Shown in pieces: positions 47,869 to 56,186 of a stretch of 64,000 nucleotides of DNA. Under the pieces are notes generated by a model. It made no database searches, was not told where the DNA came from, and saw nothing but the letters and a program-made list of their open reading frames with translations. The stretch covers positions 1 to 64,000 of the forward strand of contig CAWKKJ010000001.1 in assembly GCA_963850205.1 (NCBI GenBank), written 5' to 3'. A program made the position numbers and the translations under genes. Origin of the DNA: JACVRW01 sp963850205 (lineage in GTDB: Bacteria; Actinomycetota; Thermoleophilia; Solirubrobacterales; Thermoleophilaceae). Each line of letters opens with the position of its first letter. Positions within the stretch are counted from its first letter, which is position 1.

Positions 47869-49086
47869 ATGAGCTCGGCCGCCGGGCGCCTTCCACTGCT
47901 GGACTCCCTGCGGGCGCTGACGACCTTCGCGATCCTTCTCGCGCACACCTTCGGCCCGTCCGGCGCGCACCAGAACTCGACCCTGCAGCCCTACACGACC
48001 CGGTTCGAGTTCACGATCGCGGTCTTCATGATGCTGTCGGCCTTTCTCATCTACCGGCCGTACGCACGCTCGCGGCTCGACGGCGGGTCGCCACCATCGC
48101 TGAGGCGCTACGCGCGCAACCGCTTTCTGCGCGTGGTGCCGCCGTACTGGGTCGCGCTCACGATCACCGCGCTGTGGATCACGACGGCCGGGGTCGGGGT
48201 GTTCACCGCGAGGGGCATCCCCACGTACTACCTGTTCGGCCAGGTCTACTCGCCGGAGACGGTCCTCGGCGGCATCGCCATCGCGTGGTTTCTCTGCATC
48301 CTCGTGGCCTTCTACGTCTTCGTGCCGCTCTACGCCGCGGTCATGCGACGCTTCGGCACCGACCGTGCCGGGCGGTTTGCCGCTGAGCTCTGGGGCTGTG
48401 CGGCACTGCTCGCGTTCGGCGTCGTCTACAGGATCGCCGTGGACCTCGCCGGACTGCGCGACGAGTACGTGATCAGCTTCCTCCTGCCGGCGTACTTCGA
48501 CTGGCTCGCTCCCGGCATGGCGCTCGCGGTGCTGAGCGTATGGTTCGGAAAGCGCTGGACCGGCGCACAGCCCGAGGCGGGGGAGGCGCCGCTTCCGGGG
48601 GCCTTTCGTGCCTTCGCGCGGGTGCCATCGCTCGGCTTGGCCATCGCCCTTGTGTGCTTCTGGTTCGTGAGCACGCAGATCGGCCTGACCGGGCCCTACC
48701 CCGAACCCGGCAATCACCTCCAGTACTTCGCGGAGCACACCCTGAACCTCCTGATCGCGCTGTTCGTCTTCCTGCCGTTCGCCATCGGCGATCCACGCCA
48801 GGGACTCACCCGGCGACTGCTGAACAATCGCGCGCTGCTGTTCCTGTCGCTGATCTCCTACGGCGTGTTGCTCTACCACCTCTCTGTGATCGAGCAGCTC
48901 AAGGACTGGGGCTTCGACCCCGGCTCGGGCATCGCCGCCTACGTCGCCTGGCCGGTCGTCACGCTGGCCCTCGCCGCGGTGATCGGGACGCTGAGCTATG
49001 TCCTGATCGAGCGTCCCCTCGGCCGCCTGGAGCCGGCCGGGCGACAGCGGCAGGCGCCCCGGGCCGTCGCGGCGGCAGCGGAGTAG
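47869..49086 (+). CDS. Acyltransferase-3 family membrane protein lacking a conserved Glu
   Basis: A 405-residue protein with about 10 helices of the OafA/YrhL acyltransferase group, which O-acylates surface sugars. Present are RLPLLDSLRALTTFAILLAH (helix 1 with the conserved His), SAFLIYRPYA, and RYARNRFLRVVPPYWVALTI with the RxxR-type basic motif. SYGVLLYHLSVIEQL and LSYVLIERPLGRLEP occur near the end. The segment corresponding to the usual SLxVE (SLCVEV in the second copy at 54206) reads FLCILV, so the conserved Glu is missing. The frame is intact. It is followed 5 bases later by a GT39-like gene. The acyl donor and acceptor are unknown, and activity may be altered. Confidence 0.82.
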   Translation: MSSAAGRLPLLDSLRALTTFAILLAHTFGPSGAHQNSTLQPYTTRFEFTIAVFMMLSAFLIYRPYARSRLDGGSPPSLRRYARNRFLRVVPPYWVALTITALWITTAGVGVFTARGIPTYYLFGQVYSPETVLGGIAIAWFLCILVAFYVFVPLYAAVMRRFGTDRAGRFAAELWGCAALLAFGVVYRIAVDLAGLRDEYVISFLLPAYFDWLAPGMALAVLSVWFGKRWTGAQPEAGEAPLPGAFRAFARVPSLGLAIALVCFWFVSTQIGLTGPYPEPGNHLQYFAEHTLNLLIALFVFLPFAIGDPRQGLTRRLLNNRALLFLSLISYGVLLYHLSVIEQLKDWGFDPGSGIAAYVAWPVVTLALAAVIGTLSYVLIERPLGRLEPAGRQRQAPRAVAAAAE

Positions 49087-49091
49087 CGACC

Positions 49092-50378
49092 ATGTGGCGT
49101 TCAAGGCACCTGCGCCTGTTGGCGCTGCTCACGGGTTTGGGCCTCGTTCTCCGGCTCGCCCTCGTGCTGGCCGTCGAGCGCGACGAAGCCGTCTTCAACG
49201 ACACCTTCTTCTACGGGGTAACGGCCAACTCCCTTGCCAACGGCGAGGGCTTCGCCTTCGTCCCGGGCGTCCCCACCGCTCACTGGCCTCCCGTGTTCCC
49301 GCTCTTGCTCTCCGTCGTGTTTCGTGTGGCGGGCGCGCACCAGGTTGCGGGCGAGGTGCTCAACGCGTTGGTGGGGACGCTCACCATCCCGGTCCTCTAC
49401 CTGCTCATACGCAGGGTCCTCGGTCCCCGCGAGGCGATGCTCGGCGCTGCTGTGCTCGCAGTCCTGCCCGGGCAGATCCTGTGGACCGACGTGCTGCTCG
49501 CCGAGACGCTGTACACGTTCCTGCTCGTAACGTTCTTCCTGCTGCTCGCGGTGCTACCGCCACGCGGGTGGTCCGCGGTGGCGCTGGGTTTGGCCATCGG
49601 CCTGCTGACCCTCACGCGCGGGGAGGGGCTGCTCCTCGTCCCGGTGGTGCTCGCAGCGTGGTGGACGGCGCTGCCGGCGCGAGTGCTGCTTGCCCGCGGT
49701 GCTGTCGTGGTGGCGATGCTCGTCCTCGTCATGGCGCCCTGGACGATTCGTAACGCCATCGAGATGGACGCCTTCATCCCGCTGTCGACGAACTCGAGCA
49801 CCACGCTCTGGTCGGGCCACAACCCGAACGCAACGGGTGGGCAGAGCTACGCGGGCAGTGATCTGACGGGTCGTATCACCGGTTCCAACCCCGAGGTCGA
49901 GGAGGCCAACATCCTGCGCAGCGAGGCGCTGAAGTTCATGGTGTCCAACCCGCGCCGCGAGCTCGAGCTGATTCCGCTCAAGCTGCTCAACCTCAACCGC
50001 GGCGACTCCTGGGCGCTCGAGTGGGTGAACGCCAGCGACATCGGCAAGCGGCCGATCGGCAGCGAGATCGGCACCCCGATCCGGGTGGCGGCCGATTCCA
50101 CCTACTACGGGCTGCTCGCGGCCACGCTCATTTCCATCCTGCTGTTCGGGCGCGCGCTCTGGCGCAGGCCGGTCACTCGCGGCATCCTCGTGCTGTTCGC
50201 CGGAGCGCTGTTCATGTTCGGCTTCGTCTACTACGGCAACTACCGCTACCGCGTGCCGTTGGAGCCGCTCATGATCCTGATTGCTGCGCCGTTGCTGGTG
50301 CGGGCCTGGGATCTGCGCGCCAGGAGCCCGGACACGGCAACGGCAGCCAGCACGACGATGGAGATCTCCGCCGCCTGA
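49092..50378 (+). CDS. GT39/ArnT-like membrane glycosyltransferase
   Basis: A 428-residue intact protein with about 9-10 helices. After helix 1 (LRLLALLTGLGLVLRLALVL) the first outer loop has DEAVFNDTFFYGVTANSLAN, then PTAHWPPVFPLLLSVVF. VLLAETLYTFLLVTF and LLTLTRGEGLLLVPVVL are motifs shared with the neighbours. The later loop has STTLWSGHNPNATGGQSY and RRELELIPLKLLNLNRGDSW. The C-terminal helix ends FGFVYYGNYRYRVPLEPLMI, the usual end of the family. It would take a sugar from a polyprenyl phosphate on the outer face. It forms a pair with acyltransferase 1. Its last 133 bases overlap the convergent GT39-like gene. Confidence 0.85.
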   Translation: MWRSRHLRLLALLTGLGLVLRLALVLAVERDEAVFNDTFFYGVTANSLANGEGFAFVPGVPTAHWPPVFPLLLSVVFRVAGAHQVAGEVLNALVGTLTIPVLYLLIRRVLGPREAMLGAAVLAVLPGQILWTDVLLAETLYTFLLVTFFLLLAVLPPRGWSAVALGLAIGLLTLTRGEGLLLVPVVLAAWWTALPARVLLARGAVVVAMLVLVMAPWTIRNAIEMDAFIPLSTNSSTTLWSGHNPNATGGQSYAGSDLTGRITGSNPEVEEANILRSEALKFMVSNPRRELELIPLKLLNLNRGDSWALEWVNASDIGKRPIGSEIGTPIRVAADSTYYGLLAATLISILLFGRALWRRPVTRGILVLFAGALFMFGFVYYGNYRYRVPLEPLMILIAAPLLVRAWDLRARSPDTATAASTTMEISAA

Positions 50379-51438
50379 CGAAAGCGGGGGAGGCCGAAGC
50401 CGGCGGCGGTCGAGACGCACACGACCACGAACGGTGCGAGCAGCACCAGCAGCGCCGCCCCCCGCCGGCGTAGGAGCACCACGCCCCAGGCCGCGAGCAC
50501 CAGGAGCAGGAAGTAGACGATCACGCCCGCCTGCGTCACGCGCAGCGAGCGGCCCTCCGCGAACCCGGCCTGGCGCCGGGTCTGGTACAGGTCCCACGTG
50601 CGAAGGAGGCGCACGGGCACGACCACGGCGAGCAGCCGCCCGATGTGGTCCTCGGCGTAGCCACGGCCCTCCCGCCGCCAGATCTCGGCCTGCTCGGCCT
50701 CGTTCAGGCCTGGCTTACGGTCCGAGATGCAGTCGAGGCGCCAGAACCCGATGTCGGGCCCGGAGTAGGTCGCGTTGCAGTTCGCGCCGGCGACCAAAGT
50801 GCTCTCGTTCGTGGAGATCGGGATCGGGCGGTCCAACTCGATCCAGTTGCGCAGGGTCCAGGGGGCGATGACCAGCGCGGTGGCCGCCACCGTCGCCGCG
50901 ATTCGCGTCGTCCGCCCGCTGCGCCCGCCGCGCCACGCGATCGGGATCGCCAGCAGGGGTACGAACAGCACAGCCTCTCCGCGGGTCAGGGCGGCGAGCC
51001 CGATCACCGCGCCCAGCGCCGCGGCCAGGCCCACGCCAGGTCGCTGCAGCAGCCGGTAGGCCAGCGGCAGCGCCACCGCCACCCAGAGGCCGTAGAGCGT
51101 CTCGCTCATCAGGGAACCGTCGGCCGCGACCAGCGTGGGGTAGACGGCCGCGATCGCCGCAGCGATCAGCCCCACGCGCTCGCCGGCCACCTGCCGCCCC
51201 AGGACGGCGGAGCGCAGCAGCGACCGCGGCCCCATCAGGCAGCCGACCAGGCGATGGGCCAGCAGCGTCGTGGCGCCCAGCTTCGAGGCCGCGGCGAGCG
51301 CCAGCGGCCAGAGTGGGGGATGGAGGGCGCTCGGATAGGGCGCGGCGTCGGTCGATACGAACGGGTCCACGAACCCGTGCCGCCGGCGGCCAGCCCGTTG
51401 GCGATGCCGTGGTAGTAGAAGAAATCGCCGACACCGGG
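50246..51438 (-). CDS. GT39-like membrane glycosyltransferase, N-terminally truncated
   Basis: From GTG 51370 there is an intact frame of 374 residues: STDAAPYPSALHPPLWPLAL with the HPPL motif, ADGSLMSETLYGLWVAVALP, GLAALTRGEAVLFVPLLAIP, APWTLRNWIELDRPIPISTN, GANCNATYSGPDIGFWRLDC and GFGLPRFRQAAEISIVVLAA. It most resembles the GT39-like proteins encoded at 23926 and 52934. One frame change upstream, DFFYYHGIANGLAAGG continues the outer loop to about 51438. No first membrane helix or start codon is found beyond that, and 51439-51611 holds nothing recognisable. It is probably a truncated gene or one damaged by a local sequence error. The 3' end overlaps the convergent gene by 133 bases. Confidence 0.7.
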
Positions 51439-51611
51439 GAGTCCTCGCGATCAGGCCATCTCCTCAACGCATATGAGCGGCCCAGCGACGGCGGTCGCGG
51501 CGAGGCGGGCTCGAAGCCATGTGGAACGGCGGCACGCGAGCCCTTCTGTCGAGTCCCCGAGCACCCGACCCGGTTCCCGCGGCCGCCCATCCGGTACGTC
51601 AACCGAACCCG

Positions 51612-52937
51612 ATGCGCACCACCGCACTCGAAGCCGAAGGCCCGCGAAGCGCTGCGCGGCTCCGACCTGCGCCGCGCAGCCGCCTGGGCGGGCTCGTTGC
51701 TGCTGCGGATCGCCTTCGTGCTCGTCGTCGGGTCGCCCGTCCCTCCCGTCCGGTGGCGTGCTCTCGGGCGCGGTCGCCCAGGACCTGATCGGTCGCGGCT
51801 GTTCGACGACGCCTTCTTCTAACCGACCGCCGACCTGCTGGCCAGCGGAACGGGCTCGCCTCCAACCCGGCGTTCCGACCGCCCAGTGGCCGCCCGCCTT
51901 TCCGTTCTTGCTGTCGCTGGTCTACCGCGTCACGGGGCCGGATCCGCTCGCGGGCGGGTGCTCGACGCGGTGGTCGGCGCGTTGACCATGGCGCTGCTCT
52001 ACCTGCTCGCTCGGCGGCTCTTCGACCGTCTAGCAGCGACGATCGCGGCGGCCTCCCTGGAGATCCTGCCCGGCTCGATCCTGTCGACCGCGTGCTCCTG
52101 TCCGAGACGCTCTTCGCGTTCATGCTGGTCGGCTTCTTCGCGCTCGTCGCATGGCTGCCGCACCGACATGAGCGGTCGCCATGCTGGGCCTGGCGATCGG
52201 CCTATCGATGCTGACGCGCGGGAGGGGGTGCTGCTGATCCCGGCCGTCCTCGGCGGTTTGGTGGCCTGGGCGATCCCGCAGGCGGTGGCTCGTCAGGGGG
52301 CTCGCCCTGGTGGCGGTGGCGCTGCTCGTCGTCGCGCCCTGGTCGGACCGAACACGCACGCCCTGGACACGTCGTGCCGCTGTCGACCAACGCGAGCCGA
52401 CGCTCTGGTCGGGCCACAACCCCGACGCGACCGGCAGACGGATGCCCGCGCCGGAATCCCTGCTGCGCCAGGCCCCGACGTCGGCGTCGCGCGGAGGTCA
52501 AGGAGAGCAGGCTCTTCGTAAGGAGGCGCTCGACTACGTGGCGAGCCATCCCTTACGCAGGCTCGAGCTGATCCCGCTGAAGCTGATCGACCTGAATCGC
52601 GGCGACTCGTCGGCGCTCGGGTGGCCCAACGCCGGCGCGCCGGGCGAGCGGCCCTTCGAGCTCGCAGCAGCGACTCCGATCCAGGTGGTCGCGGACTTCG
52701 GCTGCTGCACGCTGTTGCTGGCGACGCTGGGTCGCTGGTGATCCTCGGTCGCGAGCTAGCGCGGAATCGCGTGATTCGCGGCGTGCTGGTGCTGTTCGCC
52801 GGTGCCCTGTTCATGTACGGCTTCGTCTACTACGGCGACTATCGTATCGGGCCGGGCTCGAACCGCTGATGATCCTGGTCGCGGTGCCGCTGCTCGCCCG
52901 CCTGTGGCCGCTCCGGTGGGAAGGCCTCGCCCCGTGA
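51612..52937 (+). pseudogene. GT39-like gene, heavily disrupted
   Basis: A copy of the 49092-50378 type broken by about ten frame changes and a stop. Readable parts in order are LRRAAAWAGSLLLRIAFVLV, DDAFF then TAA at 51821, GVPTAQWPPAFPFLLSLVYR, VLDAVVGALTMALLYLLARR, MLTRGEGVLLIPAVLGGLVA, PTLWSGHNPDATGRRMP, RRLELIPLKLIDLNRGDSSA and IRGVLVLFAGALFMYGFVYY. It ends near EPLMILVAVPLLARLWPLRW. The density of breaks, plus the stop at a conserved Tyr codon, is consistent with a pseudogene. However, the protein similarity is well kept, so clustered sequence errors are an equal alternative. The TGA at 52935-52937 overlaps GTG 52934 of the next gene. Confidence 0.7.
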
Positions 52938-54209
52938 CCTCGTCCCGCCTTCTCGGCGACTCCTCGACGGCCCTCGGTGGAACTCCTTGCCCTTGCCGTA
53001 TCAGTTCGCCGTGCGGGTGGTCTAGGGTCTCTCGGTCGGGGAGCCCTTCGGCGACGCGACCTTCTACCACGAGGTGGCGAATCGGCTGGCGGACGGGCAG
53101 GGCTTCCAGCGTCCCTCCGGCGTGCCGACGGCTGCGCATCCACCGCTGTTCCCGCTGATCCTCTCGGCCGTGTCCTTCGTCGGGATGACCAGCAAGGATG
53201 CCCACCAGATCGCGGGGTGTGCCTTGGGCGGGCTGACGGTCGTTCTGATCGGGCTGGCCGGGAGGCGCCTGGCCGGGTCGCGGGCGGCTGGTGGCCGCCA
53301 TCGTGTCGGCCGTCTACCTCCCATTGATCGTGAACGACTCCCTGCTCTACAGCGAGTTCGCCTACGGCGCCACCATCGCGCTCGTCCTGCTCTCGCGCTG
53401 TGGGCGTGGGAGCGGCCGACCGGCACGCGGGCGCTTGCGCTGGGCGCCGCGACGGGGCTGGCCGCGCTCGGTCGCGGCGAGGCCCTGCTGCTGGTCCTGC
53501 TTCTCGCCGTACCGCTCGCGCTGCGCCGGTCGGACCGGCGCTGGCAGCGCGCCGCGCTCGTCTGCGTCGGTGCCGCTCTGGTGGTGATGCCCTGGACCGG
53601 GCGCAACTGGATCGTCTTCGACCGGCCCGTGCTCATATCGACCAACGATGCCTCCGTGCTGGGCGGGGCCAACTGCGACAGCACATACGGACGGCTGCTC
53701 GGCCAGTGGGACATCGGCTGCCTGCGCGGGAGGGTTGGGCCGGGCGAGAACGAGGCCGTGGTGGCGGAGCGCTGGCGCGACGCCGGGTTGCGCTACGCGC
53801 GCGAGCACGCCGGCGAAGTGCCGAGGGTCGTCGCCGCCCGTGTCGGCCGCACGTGGAGCATCTACGGGGCGCGCGAGCAGGTGAGGCTGAACAGCTTCCT
53901 GCGTGGCTCCCCGAGCTGGCTGGAGTGGCTGACCGTGGCGAGCTTCGCGGCGGCCGCGGCGCTGGCCGTCGCCGGGGCGATCCTGGTCAAGCGCCGCTCG
54001 GGACCGCTGTGGATCCTGCTCGCGCCCCTCGTTGTCGTGACCATCACCAGCGCGGTCGGCTACGGCACGCCACGGTTCCGGCAGGCCGCCGAGGTGCCGA
54101 TCGTGCTGCTTGCGGCAATCGCGCTCAGCGCGGGGCTGAATGCCCTTCGGCAGCCGCAGGCTCACGCGTCCTCCCGCCCAGGGAACGTCATGCTCAGGGA
54201 GCGCCGTGA
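52934..54209 (+). CDS. GT39-like membrane glycosyltransferase, frameshifts near the start
   Basis: GTG 52934 overlaps the previous stop. The first 100 bases are disturbed: the helix-1 segment YQFAVRVV is followed by TAG at 53023, where Tyr is expected, and then GLSVGEPFGDATFYHEVANR. From 53074 the frame is readable as PTAAHPPLFPLILSAVSFVG. After a change near 53290 follow VAAIVSAVYLPLIVNDSLLY, LAALGRGEALLLVLLLAVP, RNWIVFDRPVLISTNDASVL and GGANCDSTYGRLLGQWDIGC. The last part is GYGTPRFRQAAEVPIVLLAA. A final change near 54190 gives the stop at 54209 overlapping the acyltransferase GTG (GTGA). About 420 residues, most like the proteins encoded at 23926 and 50246. Confidence 0.78.
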
Positions 54210-55432
54210 ACGAGCGCGCCCTGCGCTTTCCGCTGTTCGACTCGCTGCGGGCGATCGCGGTGCTGCTCGTGCTCGCCTACCACGTGCTGGGCACGGTCGT
54301 GCCCACCGCCGGCGATCCCGCGATCGCGCCCTACGCCGCGCAGATGAGCGTCGGTGTATCGATCTTCTTCGTGATCTCCGGGTTCCTGCTCTACCGGCCG
54401 TTCGTGGCCGCCCGCGTCCACGGGCGGCGTCCGGTGCCTGCGCGGGTGTACGCCTGGCGGCGCTTCTTGCGCATCGTCCCCGGCTACTGGGTAGCGCTCA
54501 CGGCGATTGCGCTGTGGCTCGGGCTGTCGGGGGTGTTCAGCGGCTCGGGGATTGTTCGCTACTACCTGTTCGGACAGATCTACGAGAGCGATGCGCTTTT
54601 CGGCGGGCTGCCGCAGGCATGGTCGTTGTGCGTAGAGGTGGCCTTCTACATCACGCTCCCGATCTACGCCTTCGCGATGCGACGGGTGCCCGGTCGCGAC
54701 CGCCGTTCCCGCCTGAGGGCCGAATGGATAGCGGTGACGAGCCTGCTCGCCGGCGGAGTGGTCTACAACGCGATCGTTCTTTCGCAGGTCGAGTCGGGCC
54801 CCTACACGCCGCTGCTGCGGGCGCTGCCGACGTTCATGGACCACTTCGCTGCGGGTATGGCGCTCGCGGTTGCGAGCGTCGCCACCGAGGGTGGGCGCCC
54901 GCCCTTGCCCTTCAGGCCACTCGACCGCCTGCCCGGCCTCGCCTGGGCCGGCGCGCTGATCGCGTTCTGGGTCGTGAGCACGCAGATCGGCCTGGACGGG
55001 GCGGCCGGAGAGCCCATCAGCGACGGCCAGCTACTGGCCCGCCGGACGCTGTACGTCGTGATAGCCGTGTGCGTGGTGCTGCCCGCGATTTTCGGCGACC
55101 AGACCAAGGGGCTGGTGCGCCGGCTGCTGGCCAACCGTGCCCTGCTGTACATCGGCCTGGTCTCGTACGGGGTCTTCCTCTATCACGTGGCGGTGCTGGA
55201 GCAGGTCGACCGCTGGCAGCTCGAGCTGCTGGCGACGATCCATCCTTACCTGAAGATCCTGGACGTGCTGTTCCTCTCACTCATACTCGCCACCCTCAGC
55301 TACTACGTGGTGGAGCGCCCCGCGCTGCGCCTCAAGCGGCTCGTCGCGCCGCCGATCGAGCCGGCGCCCGGCGAGGCGACCGCGGAGCCGGCACCGTCCA
55401 CACCGCTCGCGCCCCCGCGCCCGGCCGGCTGA
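54206..55432 (+). CDS. Acyltransferase-3 family membrane protein (sugar O-acyltransferase)
   Basis: A 408-residue intact protein with about 10 helices. FPLFDSLRAIAVLLVLAYHV has the conserved His in helix 1; SGFLLYRPFVAARVHGRRPV and WRRFLRIVPGYWVALTAIAL hold the basic RFLR motif; AWSLCVEVAFYITLPIY carries the conserved Glu. LVSYGVFLYHVAVLEQVDRW and LSYYVVERPALRLKR close the domain, followed by a Pro-rich tail. It is paralogous to the protein encoded at 47869-49086 but keeps the Glu that the latter lacks. GTG 54206 overlaps the GT39 stop, so the sugar transfer and acylation may act on the same glycan. Donor and acceptor unknown. Confidence 0.88.
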   Translation: MNERALRFPLFDSLRAIAVLLVLAYHVLGTVVPTAGDPAIAPYAAQMSVGVSIFFVISGFLLYRPFVAARVHGRRPVPARVYAWRRFLRIVPGYWVALTAIALWLGLSGVFSGSGIVRYYLFGQIYESDALFGGLPQAWSLCVEVAFYITLPIYAFAMRRVPGRDRRSRLRAEWIAVTSLLAGGVVYNAIVLSQVESGPYTPLLRALPTFMDHFAAGMALAVASVATEGGRPPLPFRPLDRLPGLAWAGALIAFWVVSTQIGLDGAAGEPISDGQLLARRTLYVVIAVCVVLPAIFGDQTKGLVRRLLANRALLYIGLVSYGVFLYHVAVLEQVDRWQLELLATIHPYLKILDVLFLSLILATLSYYVVERPALRLKRLVAPPIEPAPGEATAEPAPSTPLAPPRPAG

Positions 55433-55463
55433 GCCAACCGGCAGCGTCCTCTCCGGCGGAACG

Positions 55464-55469
55464 TATGCT
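55464..55469 (+). promoter_or_regulatory. -10 element TATGCT for the GT2 gene at 55478
   Basis: A TAnnnT hexamer lies 8 bases before GTG 55478 and starts the downstream run of co-directional genes. Confidence 0.45.
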
Positions 55470-55477
55470 TCCGCGCC

Positions 55478-56170
55478 GTGCTGTCGGTACTCATGCCCGT
55501 CTACAACGAAGCCCCGACCGTTGCGCGGGCGATCCAGGACGTCGTCGCCACCGATGTCGGGATGGAGCTCGAGCTGATAGTCGTGGACGACGGCTCCACC
55601 GACGGGACGGCCGAAATCCTGGCCAACCTCGAGTGCCCGCCGAACGTGAAGTTCCTACGACATGAGCGCAACGAGGGCAAGGGCGCTGCCGTTCGCTCCG
55701 CGCTCGCGGAGGCGCGCGGCGAGTACAGCGCCATCTTCGACGCCGACCTCGAGTACGAGCCCGGTGACTTTCGCGACCTGCTCCCGCCGCTCCAGGACGG
55801 ACGGACCAACGCGGTCTTCGGCGTCCGGGCCTTCGACGGCTACACAAGCCACTCGTTTCTCTTCGTTCTGGGCAACCGGGCCGTCACCCTCATCGCCAAC
55901 ATCATGTTCAATGTCTACCTGCGGGATCTGATGACCTGCCACAAGGTGATCCGCACGGATGTCTTCCAGAGGCTTCCGCTAGAAGCGTCGGGCTTCACGA
56001 TCGAGCCCGAGATCACCGCACGGCTGCTGCAGCACGGCGAGCGTATCTTCGAGGTTCCCGTCCACTACAAGGCCCGCACGAGCGACGAGGGCAAGAAGCT
56101 GACCGCCGCCGACGGCCTGCGCGTCGTGGCCACCCTCGTCCGGTGCCGTCTCCAGCCCGCCTCGTCCTAG
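55478..56170 (+). CDS. Glycosyltransferase family 2 (DPM1/DpgS-like)
   Basis: A 230-residue soluble GT-A enzyme, intact. It has SVLMPVYNEAPTVARAIQDV, LIVVDDGSTDGTAEILANL, RHERNEGKGAAVRSALAEAR and FDADLEYEPGDFRDLLPPL (DAD metal motif). Then come FGVRAFDGYTSHSFLFVLGN and the acceptor-side segment YLRDLMTCHKVIRTDVFQRL. EASGFTIEPEITARLLQHGE and FEVPVHYKARTSDEGKKLTA end the fold. This pattern (DADLEY, then DLMTCHK and GFTIEPEI) is the dolichol-phosphate-mannose-synthase-like group without C-terminal helices. It probably makes a polyprenyl-phosphate sugar for GT39/GT-C enzymes nearby. It is separated by only 16 bases from the flippase gene. Confidence 0.9.
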   Translation: MLSVLMPVYNEAPTVARAIQDVVATDVGMELELIVVDDGSTDGTAEILANLECPPNVKFLRHERNEGKGAAVRSALAEARGEYSAIFDADLEYEPGDFRDLLPPLQDGRTNAVFGVRAFDGYTSHSFLFVLGNRAVTLIANIMFNVYLRDLMTCHKVIRTDVFQRLPLEASGFTIEPEITARLLQHGERIFEVPVHYKARTSDEGKKLTAADGLRVVATLVRCRLQPASS

Positions 56171-56186
56171 CCGCAGCCTAGGCGCC

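Noticed and set aside
53074..55665. 863-codon frame linking a GT39-like protein to the following genes as a fusion
   Set aside because: After about 54190 the frame leaves the GT39 protein and reads out of frame through the acyltransferase gene; the true acyltransferase frame starts at GTG 54206.
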